DNA of 64,000 bases, from contig NC_080051.1 in assembly GCF_026212465.1 (NCBI RefSeq), positions 19,779,446 through 19,843,445 on the forward strand, given 5' to 3'. Below are positions 1 through 11,810 of this stretch, piece after piece; within the stretch, counting starts at the first letter, position 1, and each line of letters begins with the position of its first letter. The notes under the pieces are model-generated. The model ran no database searches. It was not told the DNA's origin and saw only the letters and a list, made by a program, of their open reading frames with translations. The position numbers and the translations under genes are program-made. Origin of the DNA: Amaranthus tricolor. Lineage: Eukaryota; Streptophyta; Magnoliopsida; Caryophyllales; Amaranthaceae.

Positions 1-1375
1 CCTAGAACTTCAAAGTCACTTGGTTGGTAATAATAAAGTATTTTCCTTGTCTCTTTATGTTTGTTATCAAGATAAAAGTTTCCTTTTTAAGATTTGATAT
101 AAATTAAAGTAATGAAAAGAAGTCAATAATTAAAAGATGAAAACATATGTTGAAGATCGTCCAGAGGATAATAATACATTTCGTGATAACTGAGAAGATT
201 AAAATACATAGTATATAAGTAAAAATCTAATTTAATTCATATTAAAATTGTATTTACAGTTTTTTAAAGGATAGAATCAAATAATTTAAGTAAGAAATGA
301 AAAAGATATTATAATTATGGCCGCAATAAAATTAGATTTTAAAAGTAATCCATATAAATCTAACTCGAATGCAAAGATAGAAATATATAACATAAAATAT
401 GAAAATATATATACCAATACTATATGAAACAGTTGTTAAATTTCATATTATCATGTTTAAAGTTAAATTTCATATGAAACAGTTGTAAATCGCAATTGCT
501 TAGGGCATAAGTTGATATTTGTAAAGGCATTACTTAATTCAAGAAATGGAAATTAGAATGAATTAGCTAACTACTGCTAATATTAGATTATATATAACAT
601 AAGTTAGGGTCTTAACTATCAACATAAGATTTTGATTGAGTTGGTTTCTTGATATAATATCAAAAATCTCGATAGGTTTATACAAGGAGCTCTGATACCA
701 TATCAAATAACTATCTGAAACAAAAGTTAAGATTTTTTTTTGCAATCCCAATTTAACTATGTTATATATATACTCTATCACACCCTCTCATACTAGAGCT
801 CTTATGGTTATAAGTGCGAATGCAACATAAGTCTCCTTTATAAAGATTCTTTTTCGTTTTTTAAACAATACACATTTTAGAAAGAAAAGTTATGTGGCAA
901 CAACAAATAAAACTTTCTTTGACTTTTTAACCAAATTTTCTCTTGTTCTCTATTACTAACAACAAACCAATATCTAACCTTAGATTAAGACAAAAGATGC
1001 TTATTTTGGGGACTAAAATTTTACCAGACTTAGTTTGGAAATCTTAAAAAAAATATCTATTTATTTCAAGTTTTCTCCATTTTCGTACTTTTTATGTTTC
1101 TCAATTTTTGTACTTAAATAGTCAGTTTTATTTGTTTGATGTTTAACTTGTCATTTTAAATGTTAAAATTTACACTTTAAATATTATTACACAACACATT
1201 TCATTGAATTTGGGCACTTTTGTATAAATTTATTCTTTGAATATATATTAAAACACATTTCATTATATTTGTTTTTTTAAATATAGACCAATCTAAATAT
1301 GAGACGGTTTGCTCAAAATGAATAGCCTTTTCTGTTTCTTCATCTCCTTTTTAAGTCTCTGATTTTCCTTACAGC
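1..1375. other. AT-rich intergenic DNA, no gene seen
   Basis: No credible coding region on either strand. Around 590-800 there is decayed sequence resembling the TRIM family seen intact at 11811-12081: a string like gctctgatacca (the complement of a tRNA-Met primer site) and a tail like gttatatatatactctatca. It is too diverged to delimit. Confidence 0.6.
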
Positions 1376-1634
1376 TAGTCTCTTGAGAGACCATCTTTTT
1401 GAGAGACGTATCTCAAGCCCAGCCCATTAAAGATTAATGCCTATTTACTGTATTCTTAATGCTTACTTACATTATTCTTAATGCCTACTTTTCGCATTCT
1501 TAATGTCTACTTTTAATATCTTAAATATCTACTTACATTATTCTTAATACCTACTCATAATATTTTAAAATATATATAATGGGCAGACCAAATTAAAAAT
1601 AATCTCTCAAAAAAACTGTCTCTCACAAGAATTT
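1376..1634. mobile_element. MITE with TCTTG..GAGAGAC terminal inverted repeats
   Basis: The left end (tctcttgagagaccatct, tttttgagaga) and the complement of the right end (ttcttgtgagagacagtttt) form an imperfect terminal inverted repeat. Between them, about 1430-1570, a unit near cttaatgcctacttac is repeated roughly six times with drift. Related termini occur at 14712-15171, 58810-58943 and, as a single end, near 15915. No transposase. Superfamily not assigned because the target duplication is not clear. Confidence 0.6.
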
Positions 1635-1796
1635 GTGTTTTCCTTATAGATTCACCAAGAATATGACACAAAATGCTCTGATTTCAAGTTGGATCGTGAT
1701 CCAACTAATCTATGGGCTCACCCTATCCCAGTAGGGAGTTTGGGCCATGTGGTTTGGCGATAGCTTCTGCTTCATGGGTCCTAGAGTAGAGGGCAA

Positions 1797-2181
1797 CTCA
1801 TGAATATTTGAAAACATTAAGATAAAAAATCAAAAAAATGAACGAAATAATACAACTTTTAAACTTATTCTAAAAGTAAGTGTGAAAATCTCAAACCCGA
1901 GGTTTAGAGTTATTCGCAGTTAGTAACTACGAACATATCAAAAAAGACAAAATAGCTGTTACCAGTTAGCAACTAGTAATAACTTTGACTTTTTTTTTAC
2001 CTGTAACTGCGAACAGTTATTTTGTCTTTTTTGATCTGTTTGCATTACTAACTGCGAACAGCTCCAAACCTCAGGTTTGAGATTTTCACGCTTACTTTTA
2101 GAATAAGTTTGAAAGTTGTATTATTTTGTTCATTTTTTTGATTTTTTATCTTAATGTTTTCAAATTTTCGAAACTCATGAG
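1797..2181. mobile_element. Foldback element, about 385 bp, nearly perfect palindrome
   Basis: The sequence from 1797 to about 1980 matches the reverse complement of about 1990-2181 along almost its whole length. Both arms carry gataaaaaatcaaaaaaatg, acttattctaaaagtaag and aaaaaagacaaaat. The short centre is a T-run near 1985. A transcript would form a hairpin with arms near 185 bp. No coding capacity. Consistent with a foldback MITE. Confidence 0.85.
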
Positions 2182-2996
2182 AATGGTTTCACATAGCAAC
2201 GAAATTTTTGGATCGTGTAAATGAAAGGATTTGAATTCGGTGTTACCCTAATTCAATTCATGTATCGATAATCGAGTATTAACCATTTAAGAAAAAACCT
2301 TTATCTGTTAGATTTTTTTGTTTAATGCTGGTCTCTAGTATGAATAAAAGAGGAGCAAATGACAGAATATTAATGACAACTAACTCAGTAAAATCTAGAA
2401 ATATCCATAATCATAAACTTAAAATTAATTCTTAATTCTACAATATTAATCCAAATCTTAAAACTTAGTATAAAAAGTAGATACAACTCTAAATAGTTGA
2501 AGTGGAACACAAAACTTTTTGACACATACTTTCTCCGTTCCACTATATTTGCTATATTTGACTTTTTTGATCATTTATGTATTGAACTATACACATCTAA
2601 AAGTTATAAAAAAAATTAACATAATGAAAGTATGGGATTAGACGATTCAAACAACATCCCATTTGATTATATTGTTTCTTACACATTAACCAATAAGCTT
2701 GAATGATAAATAGTATCAATAAGCGTAATGTAAAGAGTATCTGACAACATATTCTGTATTTAGTCAGTAACTAGATATGGTTCTAGGGGAAAGAAGAGAC
2801 TAAAGTCATAAACAAAGCTTTTTCAAAGTGGCAAGAGACTGTCTAATGCTGAATACATGTATCATAAACAATTTACATATCAAATTATAATCATAACCAG
2901 GATTAGCATCATCATTTGTAATCCACTTAATTAATCAAGCACAAATTCCCAGCACAATCATGTTGATGAAATTAATCAAGTTTATGTCCTTCAAGG
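2182..2996. other. Intergenic, nothing recognised
   Basis: AT-rich sequence with no supported gene, RNA or bounded repeat. It ends with the left 8-bp target duplication (cttcaagg, 2989-2996) of the next element. Confidence 0.6.
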
Positions 2997-3257
2997 CAAG
3001 GGCTGATCCAACTGGATCCCGTGTCTGCACTGTGAGGGCATTGAAATTTTATAAAAGTTTGTTATTTATAGGATTTAAACTTAAGACCTTTCGTATTGAA
3101 GTGTTTATGTGACATTCATGACCAGTCAAGCTACACATTTTCTGTGAATTTTTTGTCCCTTATTATTGGTAATTTGAAAAATTAATGTTCAGATATGAAA
3201 ACTTGCCGAAATAGATTATAAAATATTTTTTGGGTTGAATTCAAAATAATTAATTTT

Positions 3258-3349
<92 letters not shown>

Positions 3350-3424
3350 TTTTTAAAAATATTTTAATTGAATTATTTATGCTGATTACACTATCATTGA
3401 GTTTGAGTCCTGAATCTGCCACTG
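2997..3424. mobile_element. Non-autonomous hAT-like element with 8-bp target duplication
   Basis: The element is bounded by cttcaagg at 2989-2996 and again at 3425-3432, a perfect 8-bp duplication as hAT elements make. The termini caagggctgatccaactgg and the complement of the right end cagtggcagattcaggac form an imperfect inverted repeat. The interior is non-coding and holds the long (TA)n tract. Confidence 0.8.
3259..3346. repeat. (TA)n microsatellite, about 88 bp
   Basis: Uninterrupted alternating TA inside the hAT-like element. An antisense reading frame of alternating Tyr-Ile through it is an artefact. Confidence 0.98.
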
Positions 3425-3432
3425 CTTCAAGG

Positions 3433-3816
3433 TAGGACTAACCACTAATTAATAACAATATTCCACAATATAATCCTAAATTAGGCGATTTGTCCCCTAA
3501 TTCCAATCTGTAGTGGGAGTTAGCATGGGATTTTGGTGGGCAACCTGGCAAATCATCTAAAACAAAATCAAATGATGTCGATACTATTTAAAAAGTGCTT
3601 AATGAGATTTGAGCCCAAGTAAAGTAAATACTATCACATAGCAGTGCTCCTACCAACTTAACCAGTATATATATTAATATTTTTAGATATACGACTTTAT
3701 ACATAAGTTGAATGCTGTTAGTTGACATTATTGACTGGATCTGGTTAGGTGGGCTAATTATCAATGATTCTAAATAACTTTCCATGTCCTTCGTGCTACT
3801 TCTTGCTATGATGATC
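3433..3816. other. Upstream region of the OVATE gene
   Basis: No gene. It lies between the hAT-like element and the predicted core promoter of the OVATE family gene. No binding motif could be assigned. Confidence 0.4.
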
Positions 3817-3825
3817 TATATAAAA
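3817..3825 (+). promoter_or_regulatory. Candidate TATA box of the OVATE gene
   Basis: The string tatataaaa lies 219 bp before the start codon and is followed by C/T-rich sequence. This would give a 5' leader of about 190 nt, normal for a plant gene. The motif is common in AT-rich DNA, so this is only a candidate. Confidence 0.45.
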
Positions 3826-4043
3826 TCCTCCATTTCCATGCCCTTTTCATATGTTAATACCTTACTTTTTCTTTTGCTAGACATCTTACTTTTATTTTAT
3901 GCATGCTTTCTTTACAAAACTTTACTTTGTGGACCCATTTTTTCCCTTCAAAGGTTACTAAAAACAGCCTAGTTTCATTTCACTTTGAACTGTCATACAA
4001 ACAAAACATCACAAGAGTGAATTAAGTTTTCTAGAGGTTGAAT

Positions 4044-4952
4044 ATGGGAAAGTATAGATTCAAATTTTCAGATATGATGCCAAATGCTTGGTTTTACAAG
4101 CTCAAAGACATGGGTAAGAGTAGATCAACAATGGCAAATTCGCGAGTTACCAAAACTATCAATCAAACCGCGACCATTACCAGCACAACTACTACAAAAT
4201 CCCAACACCCAAATAAGTCTTATATGTTCACTGATCCTTTGTATAGTTCACCAAGAAACTATGCAAGAATCTCGAATGGTCTTTGTTCTTCGAGTCCTTG
4301 TAGGAAAACCCGAAGAACAACCATATACAAGCAGAAATCTCATAATTCCGATCAACCAATTTATTACTCACTTTCGTCAAGTGAACTCGATTCCCCTGAG
4401 TTCTCATCCAAGCCTTACGAGCAACAGGGGAATCGCGTTGAGTTTGAGGCCGAGTTATCAATGTTTGATGAGCTCGGTTCTTGGAGTTCATCTTCGTGCA
4501 GGGTAAGTTCTTCAACTGCTGATATAATCATCGACTTGAACCATCATAACGACCATAGAGATTCTATCAGTAGAAAGTTCCAGAAGCTGAACGAGTTTGA
4601 TGCAGCGTCAGAGCTTGAACTTCGACCAATCCTAACAAAAGTTCCTGCAGAATCATGTCATAACAAGACCGACTCCTATGAATCTACCAGTAAAAATGCT
4701 CGAAAGTTGAAAAAATCGAGGAAGTCGAGTAGTCTATCGGATAGCTTTGCTATTGTGAAGTCATCATTAGACCCTTGTAGAGATTTCAAGGATTCAATGA
4801 TGGAAATGATCATGGAAAATAACATAAAAGGGTTTAAAGATTTGGAAGAGCTCTTAGCATGTTATCTTTCATTGAACTGCAAAGAGTATCATCCTGTTAT
4901 TGTTGATGCTTTTGAGCAAATTTGGCTTGATATATTTTGTTCAACGTGTTAA
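4044..4952 (+). CDS. OFP: OVATE family protein (OFP), transcriptional repressor
   Basis: The gene has one exon and encodes 302 residues. The ATG at 4044 is chosen because the protein then begins with the conserved OFP amino terminus, MGKYRFKFSDMMPNAWFYKL. The middle is long, low-complexity and Ser/Thr-rich, with a basic patch (RKLKKSRKSS) that could act as a nuclear signal. The C-terminal OVATE domain covers about residues 236-297 and shows DPCRDFKDSMMEMI, LEELLACYLSLN and HPVIVDAFEQIW. OFPs are plant-specific nuclear regulators that usually repress transcription and bind homeodomain (KNOX/BELL) and TRM proteins, affecting organ shape; this is family knowledge. The lack of introns is usual for the family. 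A TATA-like string lies 219 bp upstream. The frame is intact. The amino terminus suggests the OFP1-5 type, which I infer without alignment. Confidence 0.93.
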   Translation: MGKYRFKFSDMMPNAWFYKLKDMGKSRSTMANSRVTKTINQTATITSTTTTKSQHPNKSYMFTDPLYSSPRNYARISNGLCSSSPCRKTRRTTIYKQKSHNSDQPIYYSLSSSELDSPEFSSKPYEQQGNRVEFEAELSMFDELGSWSSSSCRVSSSTADIIIDLNHHNDHRDSISRKFQKLNEFDAASELELRPILTKVPAESCHNKTDSYESTSKNARKLKKSRKSSSLSDSFAIVKSSLDPCRDFKDSMMEMIMENNIKGFKDLEELLACYLSLNCKEYHPVIVDAFEQIWLDIFCSTC

Positions 4953-5459
4953 GGCGTATATTGATATATTGCTTGAAATTTGAGCTAAGAATATATTCTC
5001 GTGTACATACTGCTAAAATTTTAAGGTTGTAATTCTTCTGTTAATAGTTAATTGTAATGTATTGCAAGTACATCGTCTAAAATGTTTTTTACTCTTTTCT
5101 ATTGTAATGAAAAGATCTTTTATGTGACAATTCATACGTTTATTAGTATTCTAGTCAATTCAACATAGATTCACTATGGAATCTTGTTATAGCTAGTACA
5201 CAAGAAGCAAAAAATTATATTTTCATATTTGTGTCATACAAAACTCCGTCCGTGAGTACTTGTATATTTTTTCGTCTTGAGACTAGGAGTCCAAGTAAAG
5301 GACAATGATTGTGATTTGTGAGTACATATGACAATCAGTATAAACTATCGTTATATCTTGTGTCATGAGTCAAATTAGTCGATTTCATATCAAAAGCGTT
5401 TTAGAAGCTTTAAGCTTGAGCACAGTTAGTACTAACTCAAGGCATCTCTTTTTAAGGGG
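4953..5459. other. 3' flank of the OVATE gene
   Basis: AT-rich sequence after the OFP stop codon, probably containing the 3' UTR. Polyadenylation-like aatgaaaag lies near 5106. Nothing else is recognised before the solo LTR. Confidence 0.4.
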
Positions 5460-5464
5460 CATCT

Positions 5465-8400
5465 TGTAACACCTCGTCATTTTATGACATTATTTACTAT
5501 TATAATAATTTTTGGAGATTTTATAATTATATTAAATTATTTGAAATCAGTTAAATTGATTACTATATATATATATTTAAAAAGGCTAACAAATTTATAT
5601 TAAAAATAGATTTGCTATTACTAAAATAAAAAGGTTCAAAAGAATCATACTTGTATTAGAAATTATTGAGCACGATAAAATGGGTTTTTATTTTATTTTA
5701 ATTTGGACCTTGCTAGAAAATTTACTATAGTATAAGAGGAATTAGGGTTTTTAAGTGAGACCACACATTGCCCACATCCCACAAAACTTAGGGTTCCCTC
5801 TCCTCCCTTCACTCCTCACTGTTTTGCACCTCTACAAACAACCAACACCGGTCTCCTCTCCCTCCCACGAGCAGCAGGCGACAGCCAGACACCAGCCGCG
5901 GTTTCCTCCTCCCAGCAACAGCACCGTGACCTCCCCTACCCGCAGCTGAGCTGAGCTGCGTTGCACCGCCAGCAGGTAGCAGTCGTACTGCATTCTGACC
6001 TCCCTCCACCACCTTGTGCGGCCCTTGTGCAACCACCACCACCACAATCACTTTATCTCTCCACCCTTTTTTAGTTTTACCTCTGTGAATCATCTCTTCT
6101 TCCCCTATTGTTGTTAATCACAAGTACTTGTTATGTTGTTATTGAAGTTATAAATGAGGTCATGAGTATAGTGTCAACTTATTGTTGATGGTTGCTAAAG
6201 TTACATGTTGTGATGTTTGATCGTAGTTTTTCTCGCTTTGGGGAGTGTAATGTGATAACTTTAAGATTTGTCATTATCGTCGTACTAGTGTCATTTTAAC
6301 ATTGTAAGATTTAAGTGTGAATTGTTATGTTTTTAAAGTAACGTGAATCATATAACTCATATTTAGTTGATGTAAAGGAACGATTCACATAATACTTCTA
6401 TTCTTAAAGTGATGAAAAGATTTGTGTCGTTGTTTAGTTGATTTTGATTATGTTGAATGAGATGTGTGCGTGCTAGAGTAATTAGAGACTTATCTTGAAT
6501 GGATGATAGTGGTTTGACATTTAGTTGGTAGTATGACAAAGTAGATAAGTGGACTTATTAGTTCTACTCCTAACTTATATAGGTGCCTATTTCATAAGAG
6601 GAAGGTAAATGATTTTTGTGACTTTTTGGTCGTGTAGTGACACTTACAGGTACGTATACGCAGTAACTAACCGTTATATGCAATTTGCTTTAAGACATTA
6701 TTGTTTATTGTGATAATATGCATTGTATCGAAACTATGAGGTACTAGTAAATACACTTTATATGAAGAGGTATCGACTAAGAAATCCTTGCGCTTAGAAT
6801 AGTTTAGAGAATGAGAATATTAGTAGAAGGTGGGGACCACCTCCTTATTTATTTAAAAATTGGATTATGCCTTACTTGGAGTTAGAATGACTCCTTTATA
6901 GGTGAATTTCATATTTTGTATAAGGTTCTCAGTGGGTTTCGGCGTTCTGCTATCCTAGGGCACTCATTAATAGTCAAAAGCGGGAGTTATTCCCATTTGA
7001 TAAGTATTAGATTTTGAGTAGCTGGCGTGACTCAACTGGATTATGTCCGGTTGATTTAATAGTCTCCTAGGTGAGATCCGACGGGATCACCGTATGGGGG
7101 TATGAGCATACTTTTGTCATTGGGCGTTGGGTGGCCGATACCACCCCTTGACCGAGGTGTTACCATGCGGGCTTTGCAAACCCCAATATGGTGGCCTCTT
7201 CACTGGATTAGTACACCAGTGTGTTAGTTTTTTCCCGAAGATAAGGACCCGAGAGGGTCAGCTGAATGGGGTATGAGCTCATACTTTGCCATAGGCGCCG
7301 GGTGGCGAATAACGCCCTTGGCCATGTCACTATGCCATGAAGTGGAGAAAAGATCCACAGATAGAATGTTACTCATTGATAGAAAGTTTATTCATTCATA
7401 GAAAGCTTACACATTGATAGAACGTTTACTCATTGATAGAAAATTTATTCAATGATAGAGTAGTTTATGCTAGTGAGAAGTGCGCCTAAGTTAAGTTACC
7501 TCAAGGGAGTTACCAGTCCCAAAGATAGACTATGATCACACTTACTTTAAGATAGACAAGCTCTATAAGGTCATGTGTTAGATAGTCTGTTAATTCCTTG
7601 GTTGAGTTGATATTATTCGTGTTTTGCAAGAGTTTTGTGTTTTGAGAAGAGGAGTGTGAAGACCTGCATTCTACCCAAGAACACATAGTTCGGGTTGGAA
7701 AAGAAGTAATGAGATTAAGAAGTATAAGTGGACAATAAGCAGTTACTATCTGTGCTTGTGTCTTATGAAATCATCTTATGTTGTTGTATAACATAATGTT
7801 ATCTAGTAGTTGGCTTTATTATATTTGATGCTAGTTACTGACGTGTACGTGTTTGTATTTATGTTTGATTGTTGATGACTATCTATGATTGTCTTGCTAT
7901 GACACATTAGCCTTTGGTCTGATGTCGAGCAGCAGGAGGATCATAGACAGGCGTAGCAAGTATTGGAGCTTCTTTTGCATTGCATTGCATTGGGGGAGAG
8001 TGATGATGACGAAGCATAACCTATGTCATACCCTTATCTTTCGATTTTATAGCTTTGGTTTATCTTTTGTAAACTTTTGTTGTATACGTTTTGTTATGAG
8101 GCCTTGTGTCCTCCCTTGTATATTTGTATTTCCGCTGCGTAGTTTATAACTTTGTATGGTTTTAAGGAGTTAAGTCATTTTAAAACGCAAGCGTCGACAC
8201 TGGACCCACGATCCATGTTTGGCATGTTGATTTGAGAGGCCAGCGATGGATCATTCCGCCGTGGTGTGAGATTTTAAAGGCAATAATGCCTTAGATGTTT
8301 TTATTGTGCTAATTGCTCTACCACATGTTCGATTTTTAGTAGAGATGTTGACGAAATTTTCACTCATCTTTTTAAAGCTAATCTTTAACATATACGTATT

Positions 8401-8499
8401 TTTTTTCCCTTTCTTCTCTTTTTATGTATCACTCGAATTTCTTCTTGTCCTTTACGATTTTGTTTTCGTTTAAGGGGTTGGAAATTCAGGGGTGTTACA
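5465..8499 (+). mobile_element. Solo LTR, 3,035 bp, with perfect 5-bp target duplication
   Basis: It starts with tgtaacacc and ends with ggtgttaca. It is flanked by catct at 5460-5464 and 8500-8504. TG...CA ends with a 5-bp duplication mark an LTR-retrotransposon product. There is no internal domain, primer site or second LTR, so one LTR was left by recombination. Near 7060-7330 two diverged copies of a module of about 165 bp occur (gtatgagcatactttt / gtatgagctcatacttt, then ggcg..gggtggc). At 7373-7465 a unit of about 19 bp near cattgatagaaagtttact is repeated about five times. Open frames inside (for example 5755-5949 and 7889-8149) have no protein-like features. The long LTR and TGTAACACC ends resemble Tekay/Del-type chromoviruses, but that clade is inferred from ends and length only. 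Confidence 0.9.
7373..7465. repeat. Minisatellite inside the solo LTR, unit about 19 bp
   Basis: About five tandem variants of cattgatagaaagtttactc, differing by a few bases each. Confidence 0.8.
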
Positions 8500-8889
8500 C
8501 ATCTACTTTTGATATTGTAAAAATCTCTTTCATATCGATCAGGTCCTTAAAGTAAATAAAGATAGTTTTATCAATATTTTTAAAACATCCTAACTCTTAT
8601 ATCATGAGACAATTAACTTACTTGAAACAATATGTTGGAATTAAGACATTAACATTGTTGTTTTGTCGTATATTCTTGAATTAGCATATAGAATCCTTCT
8701 ATTTGAATTTCGAGTTTTGTTATAACTCATAAAAGGTGTAGTCATATATTGACTAGAAGTTAGACGATTCAAAAGTGTCGTTTGTCTAATAGAAGCATCG
8801 ATGAATCTCCAAAAAGTTGTCTGAATTCGTGTTCATCAAGAACACAAGACTATCCTTCTACTATATTATATATATGTATTATGTAAGTG

Positions 8890-9090
8890 CAACACCCCGA
8901 CTTGCTCGGGCTGGCGACACTATCTATGAGATTGTAACTGATCATATAAATCAACACAAGTTTTTAATTTTCTAACACTTTATTCTCACTTGTGTGCACT
9001 CTGAGAAGTTCTTTAAGAGGTTACCTATTCAAAGACTACTCTGCACAAACACGCTAGATGCAGAGTTCTTAAACTTTTATCACCCTTAAT
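8890..9090 (-). mobile_element. Decayed Cassandra-like LTR relic
   Basis: Read on the minus strand this has the order of blocks seen in the better copies at 17165-17470 and 59297-59566: a block near gaactctgcatctagcgtg, then aggtaacctcttaaagaac, then gtgcacacaagtgaga. These correspond to the 5S rRNA-like core of Cassandra LTRs but are strongly diverged. Confidence 0.5.
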
Positions 9091-11805
9091 TTTTGTTTCA
9101 AGTTTTGGCACTCCTATGTAAACACAAATTTTATAAGACCATGCTATTGTCACTTATGATTGTTTTGTTGCCGACTTTTGATCTTACTTGTGTACTCAGA
9201 AGCATAGTAATGAGATGACTAGTGAGTGACTGCTTTTCTTTTGCAACCTGCTGTGTTGTGTGGATAATAACTCACATTGCACCAATTACAACAAAAGCTA
9301 CGACTAATGAAACTAACCTTTTCTTGGATTTATTACTTAATTTACATATTACACGTAAATCCTTTGTAGATTTGTTCTACTTTTTAAGGTCTATTGTTTT
9401 TTGAAACTAACAAAAATAAAGTACTTTTTTCATTTTGATTTATTAGAGTTTTATTTTAGTTTGTCTTTATATTAGTTCGATTACTTTCTTACATATTTAC
9501 TCTCAATTTTTATTTAAAAAAGTTTAAAGCTGCAACCGTCTAAAAAAAAGGAAGAAGAAAGTATTTACTTATAACTAAATAAAACCATTCAAGAACATTC
9601 TGTAATCGAATGTCAAACTGAGCTGAACTTATCGTCTATAAACATATAATTGGGAGAACACGGGATGCACACATTACATAAGTTAAGGAGTTATTAGGGG
9701 CAGATTTAGAAAATTTGTTAAGTGGGGTCAAATTTTGTTAGAAAATGATTGGGACCATTTTACATCTTCTATTATTAATTTGGCATATTTATCAAATTTA
9801 ATTAGCAAACATATTAATTTTAAAAATTTAAGTGGGGTCAAATGACGTTGTTGTTCACTATGTGGCTCCGCCACTGAAGATACCATTCTAAAATCATATG
9901 ATAAAGAAAAAAAGGCTTTAATTACTTATAAATTGTATAAACTATTTTGAATTCATCGATATTGGACAAATCATCTCAATAGTCATTGAAACAAGGACTT
10001 TTGATGAAATTTGAACCAGTGATAACTAATTTTGATGGGACCAAAGATTTATAGATGATGTTTGATAACAAACGTCCATGAATACAACCACTTTGCTATC
10101 ACTAACAAGGGTAAATTGCGTATAACCAATCTCACAAACCCCACATGAGTAGGAGTTATTTAATAGCATTAGAGTGATGTCAAGTGTTAAAGCTTTAGTT
10201 ATAATAAAATGGGCCATCAGACAGATTAAAAGTGTAAATTTGGAATTGCATTTGCTTTCCTAAAGTTAAGGCCTTTTAATCATGAAAACTTTGCAGATGA
10301 TTATAGAGAATCACTGAAAAATCACTAAGAAGCAACCATGTCCATGCCTTAAAATATTGCTCTCTTTTGCTTTTGTTTGCTACCTCTTAATATGATTGAA
10401 AACAAGTGATGTTGGCCATAAATGAAGGAATTTTGGCAAGGAAACCAAATGAAAAAGACATGAAGAATCACTTCATAATTTGTATTGTTATAATATGGAG
10501 ATAAGGATAAAGACTAAAGTAGTGGTTTCAAGTTTGAATTAAAGTGAAATTCCTTTTCATCAACCAAATCAAGGTCTTTCTTTTTCATGAATTATGATGT
10601 TAAGTTCCAAATCAATTAGGCATATATCTCATCTCATATCTTGTTTTGCTGACTCCAACCCAATACTATTGTGTATACTATGGTTAGTACCCACTATTAG
10701 TGTGGATTGCATTCAGTGGCCCATGCAAACACTTAAGATGAGGATGGGCAAAAAGATCAAACTATAGTTGATCAAGTAGCAAAAATTTTTAAAAGTTACT
10801 TATTTATATCAAAAGTTGAGGGGTTGTGCCGCCTATGTTTGTATCATTGTTTTTCGCACACTATGCCACTATGGCCTTGTTTAGTTCACATTAAAAAACT
10901 TAAGTACTCCTAATCAGTAATAAATTTTTTTTGTAAAAATCAGTTGTAATCAATAAAAATTAACTTTAATCAGTAAAAATAATTTTAATCAGTAAAACTC
11001 AATTATAATTTATAACTAAAAATAAGTTAAAACCAGTAAAAAATAGTTTAAAAATTAGTATCTCTACTAGTTATTGATATAAACGCTTAAATATTTTAGG
11101 AGAAGAGGTAAATAAATGAAGGAAGATCAGGTACGTAGGAGTGCTTCCTTGATGAATTGTTTCATCTTCTCAAACGAGCATGGCATTACTTGAATGTGCA
11201 ACCAAGATCAAAAGATTTTAGGTGCATTATCTGAACTACTCGGATGAGTTGACCTGGTGCTCGACTAGTCGTACAAGCATATCTTGCTCGGATGAGCAAG
11301 TTGGTTGCTCGTTTCAGCACCTTACCGCTGGATTTCCCACCTCACTCGATGTATTATGCTCGAATGAGTAAATGTCTCCTGTTCCGTGTGAAAAAAGAAA
11401 TAAATCAACTCAATTTGCTAGGGTATACATATTGAAGCCTAGTTTCAGCTATAAAGTGAAGACGGTTTATAGTGAGATTAAGACCCGCAAAAGTTAGGTT
11501 TTAAAGTGAGTTTCTCTCGATAAATCCTAGGGAATTTGTGAGTGAAATTAGTGAGATATTCTTGTGTGTAATCTCTTCTAACACTAGCAATCTTCAATAC
11601 AATTGACTTCCCCTTGTTTAGAGTGGTTTTAAATCTTCAAGCAAATTTGCTTAAAGGGTTTCCCCACCCCTCAAATTTGTGTTATCTTGAAGTCCTCCTC
11701 CATCATTACTTTTAATTTTTTGTGTTTCAAATCCTATTTATCAACAACTTGCTCTAACACCATATATATATGGTACCTAGACTCCTAAGATGAGGTATAT
11801 CATAT
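9091..11805. other. Intergenic, decayed repeats, no gene
   Basis: No supported gene. Near 9693-9877 a segment runs from ggggcagatttagaa to ggctccgccactg, which look like the ends of a hAT-like element, but I found no target duplication. From about 10870 to 11030 the string aatcagtaaaa recurs in a loose tandem series. From about 11190 to 11370 there are several copies of ctcggatgag or its variants. None of this could be assigned to a named element. Confidence 0.45.
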
Positions 11806-11810
11806 ATTAG

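Noticed and set aside
3216..3422. Antisense 68-codon frame of alternating Tyr-Ile
   Set aside because: It only translates the (TA)n tract.
4084..4506. Overlapping 140-codon frame in the OVATE gene
   Set aside because: It is a shadow of the OFP coding frame.
7373..7465. CRISPR-like array
   Set aside because: The units are adjacent minisatellite copies without unique spacers, in a plant LTR.
5755..8149. Several open frames inside the solo LTR
   Set aside because: They lie in a bounded LTR, are low complexity, and are not kept in the second copy at 18901-20862.
9693..9877. hAT-like element with GGGGCAG / CTGCC-type ends
   Set aside because: The ends look right but no 8-bp duplication was found, so it is mentioned only in the regional entry.
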